Origin: Flavobacteriaceae bacterium
GTDB lineage: Bacteria; Bacteroidota; Bacteroidia; Flavobacteriales; Flavobacteriaceae
DNA length: 7,329 nucleotides
Direction: 5' to 3'
Assembly (NCBI GenBank): GCA_015488935.1
Contig: WFMU01000076.1
Span: 1 to 7,329, forward strand
Under the pieces are notes generated by a model. The model did no database searches. It saw only the letters and a program-made list of their open reading frames with translations, and had not been told where the DNA came from. Positions 5,568-7,329 of this stretch are shown piece after piece (the first letter of the stretch is position 1; every line of letters starts with the position of its first letter). A program made the position numbers and the translations under genes.

Positions 5568-6122
5568 ATGAGTAACGATAAAGACGAATTAGAGAAAAAT
5601 ATAGAAGAGACTATAAACGAAAATAAAGAAAGTCAAGAAAACAAAGAAAGTCAAGTAGAACAAGAAGAAAAAAAGGAAGACCTAACTCCCGAAGAGCTAT
5701 TAGCTCAAGAACAAGATAAATTTTTACGTCTCTTTGCCGAGTTTGAGAATTACAAAAAAAGAACATCAAAAGAACGTGTTGAATTGTTTAAAACTGCAAA
5801 TCAAGAATTAATGACTGCAATTTTACCAGTTTTAGATGACTTAAACAGAGGTATTGTAGAAGTAAAAAAAGTAAAAGAAAAAAGTCTTTTAAAAGGAATG
5901 GAGTTAATTCAGAATAAATTAATATCCATTTTAAATCAAAAAGGATTACAAAAAATGGAAGTAAAACAAGGCGATGTTTTTGATGCAGAAATACACAATG
6001 CAATTACTCAAATACCAGCACCATCAAAAAAATTAATAGGAAAAATAATTGATGTAACTGAGGTAGGATACAAACTAGGAGATAAGATAATCCGATACCC
6101 AAAAGTAGTGGTAGGAAAGTAA
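5568..6122 (+). CDS. grpE: Nucleotide exchange factor GrpE
   Basis: GrpE releases ADP from DnaK, resetting the DnaK-DnaJ chaperone cycle in the cytoplasm. The protein has 184 residues, normal for the family. Residues 1-50 are a low-complexity, glutamate-rich disordered tail. Residues about 45-85 start the long dimerising helix (LAEFENYKKRTSKER-like region, 56-70), and LPVLDDLNRGI (86-96) corresponds to the family's LPVLDNLERA segment. The C-terminal beta domain that enters DnaK carries the signature: FDAEIHNAI (138-146), GKIIDVTEVGYKLGDKIIR (158-176) and a final VVVGK. The start is supported by the promoter 30 bases upstream and by the typical acidic N terminus. dnaJ follows after 40 bases, forming a two-gene chaperone operon. 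dnaK is not in the window. Confidence 0.96.
   Translation: MSNDKDELEKNIEETINENKESQENKESQVEQEEKKEDLTPEELLAQEQDKFLRLFAEFENYKKRTSKERVELFKTANQELMTAILPVLDDLNRGIVEVKKVKEKSLLKGMELIQNKLISILNQKGLQKMEVKQGDVFDAEIHNAITQIPAPSKKLIGKIIDVTEVGYKLGDKIIRYPKVVVGK
5619..5654 (+). repeat. 18-base tandem duplication in the grpE N-terminal tail
   Basis: Two consecutive 18-base units (5619-5636 and 5637-5654) differ at one base (AAT versus AAC) and both encode ENKESQ, residues 18-23 and 24-29 of GrpE. The near identity at DNA level suggests a fairly recent in-frame duplication in a disordered, length-tolerant region. Confidence 0.85.
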
Positions 6123-6139
6123 TTAAAAATAAAAAAAAT

Positions 6140-6151
6140 CCTTTTAAAAGG
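6140..6151 (+). other. 12-base palindrome with SD-like half in the grpE-dnaJ gap
   Basis: CCTTTTAAAAGG is a perfect palindrome, 11 bases before the dnaJ ATG. Its right half, AAAAGG, is the only Shine-Dalgarno-like sequence near a start in this window. In RNA the stem would be four base pairs (CCUU/AAGG) with a UUAA loop, too weak to be a terminator. It may be chance in such AT-rich DNA. Confidence 0.35.
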
Positions 6152-6162
6152 TAATTAAAGTA

Positions 6163-7287
6163 ATGAAAATAGACTACTACGAAATATTAAAGATTACAAA
6201 ATCTGCAACAAAGCAAGAAATAAAAAAAGCATACCGTAAAAAGGCATTAAAATACCATCCAGATAAAAATCCGGGAGATAAAAAAGCCGAAGAAAAGTTT
6301 AAACAAGCAGCAGAAGCTTACGAAGTACTTAGTGACGATAATAAACGAGCACGTTACGACCAATACGGCCATGCTGCATTTGAAGGACCACAAGGTGGTG
6401 GTGGATTTGGAGGTATGAATATGGAAGATATTTTTAGCCAGTTTGGAGACATCTTTGGCGGCGGAGGCGGTTTCGGAGGTTTTGGAGGCGGCTTTGGCGG
6501 TGGAAGAGCAAGACAAGTAAGAGTAAAAGGAAGTAACCTGAGAATACGATTAAAACTTACTTTAGAAGATATCTTAAATGGCGTTGAGAAAAAAGTAAAA
6601 GTAAAAAGATTAATAAAAGCAAAAGGAGCAACCTATAAAACTTGTAGTACTTGTAATGGACAAGGACAAGTAATGCGAGTTACTAATACTATATTAGGAC
6701 GAATGCAAACCCAATCTACATGTCCAACCTGTAGAGGTACAGGAAAATCAATTGATCATAGACCAAAAGGCTCAGATGCCAACGGAATGATACAAGAACA
6801 CGAAATGGTATCTATAGATATTCCAGCAGGAGTTACCGATGGAGTACAATTAAAAGTATCAGGTAAAGGAAATGATGCACCAGGAAATGGAATTCCAGGA
6901 GATTTATTGGTTGTTATTCAAGAAGAACCACACGATAAACTAAAAAGAGAAGGAGTAAATTTACACTACGATTTATACTTAAGTGTACCAGAAGCTATAT
7001 TAGGAACTTCAAAAACAATAGACACACTAAAAGGAAAGGTGAAAATATCTATGGAAGCAGGAACACAATCTGGTAAAATTTTACGACTTAGAGGTAAAGG
7101 TTTGCCAAGTTTAGAAAGATATGGAAGTGGAGATTTATTAGTACATGTAAATGTATGGACTCCAAAAAAACTATCTAAAAGTCAAAAGAAATTTTTTGAA
7201 GAAGCATTAGAAGATGAAAATTTTAAACCAATTCCAGATAAAACAGAAAAATCTTTTTTTGAAAAAGTAAAAGATATGTTTTCTTAA
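6163..7287 (+). CDS. dnaJ: Chaperone DnaJ (Hsp40) with a reduced zinc domain
   Basis: DnaJ delivers unfolded proteins to DnaK and stimulates its ATPase. The protein has 374 residues. The J domain (1-70) has HPD at 32-34 in YHPDKNPGD. The Gly/Phe region (76-114) contains DIF motifs at 89-91 and 96-98. The zinc region (about 150-215) holds only two CxxCxGxG motifs, CSTCNGQG (161-168) and CPTCRGTG (187-194), instead of four. They align with motifs 2 and 3 (zinc centre II). Motif 1 is deleted and motif 4 is replaced by a cysteine-free segment (about 195-212). The C-terminal substrate-binding domains are complete: [18 protein letters not shown] (220-237), GDLLV, VPEAILG (275-281) and [10 protein letters not shown] (307-316). 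The reading frame is intact and all other domains are normal, so it is a functional variant and not a pseudogene. The start ATG lies in a TAATG 40 bases after grpE. Confidence 0.96.
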   Translation: MKIDYYEILKITKSATKQEIKKAYRKKALKYHPDKNPGDKKAEEKFKQAAEAYEVLSDDNKRARYDQYGHAAFEGPQGGGGFGGMNMEDIFSQFGDIFGGGGGFGGFGGGFGGGRARQVRVKGSNLRIRLKLTLEDILNGVEKKVKVKRLIKAKGATYKTCSTCNGQGQVMRVTNTILGRMQTQSTCPTCRGTGKSIDHRPKGSDANGMIQEHEMVSIDIPAGVTDGVQLKVSGKGNDAPGNGIPGDLLVVIQEEPHDKLKREGVNLHYDLYLSVPEAILGTSKTIDTLKGKVKISMEAGTQSGKILRLRGKGLPSLERYGSGDLLVHVNVWTPKKLSKSQKKFFEEALEDENFKPIPDKTEKSFFEKVKDMFS

Positions 7288-7329
7288 AAAGTAAAGAATA
7301 TAAGTACTTTACAAGTATAAAATAAAGGC

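Noticed and set aside
6610..6807. DnaJ as a damaged gene because two zinc motifs are missing
   Set aside because: The frame is open throughout, the J domain and both substrate domains are complete, and the loss removes exactly one zinc site, so an evolved variant is more likely.
7288..7312. Possible terminator after dnaJ (GTAAAG at 7291-7296 and CTTTAC at 7307-7312)
   Set aside because: The six-pair stem is AT-rich with a 10-base loop and no T-run follows. An alternative register (AAAGTA/TACTTT) is equally weak. The last 42 bases show nothing else.

Overview
The window is strongly AT-rich and codes almost end to end. It looks like chromosomal DNA from a member of the Bacteroidota, most likely the Flavobacteriia or a close relative. 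The evidence is the gene set (a two-repeat DUF1599 protein, a BT_3928-type DoxX protein and the AroE sequence style), the near absence of Shine-Dalgarno sequences, a TTTG / TAnnTTTG promoter, and a DnaJ zinc domain of a type I associate with flavobacteria. There are no RNA genes, insertion sequences, CRISPR arrays or signs of recent transfer. No stretch longer than 100 bases lacks a gene.

Left half (1-2806, minus strand): a compact run in the order LOG-family nucleotide phosphoribohydrolase, folP (dihydropteroate synthase), a DUF368/PopT undecaprenyl-phosphate transporter and aroE (shikimate dehydrogenase, cut by the window edge). Gaps are 4 and 6 bases and the last pair overlaps in a TAATG, so the four are probably co-transcribed. 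AroE feeds chorismate and hence p-aminobenzoate, the substrate of FolP. PopT recycles the lipid carrier used for cell-wall synthesis.

Middle (2862-5475, plus strand): after a 55-base divergent gap come a DUF1599 protein made of two internal repeats, a 563-residue membrane protein and a CrcB/Fluc fluoride channel. The first two overlap by ATGA. The channel starts 2 bases after the preceding stop with a TTG codon. The membrane protein is the most unusual item. It has a DoxX/MauE-like membrane domain with a CxC pair, then a thioredoxin-like domain without a CxxC, then an extra C-terminal domain resembling DUF6624.

Right end (5476-7329, plus strand): the chaperone pair grpE-dnaJ, behind a promoter region holding a perfect 15-base inverted repeat, a Bacteroidota-type promoter and an overlapping sigma-54-like -24/-12 match. 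DnaJ lacks both cysteine motifs of zinc centre I and keeps both motifs of centre II.

The individual families are mostly housekeeping. The points worth following up are the DUF6624 fusion, the half zinc finger of DnaJ and the grpE control region.
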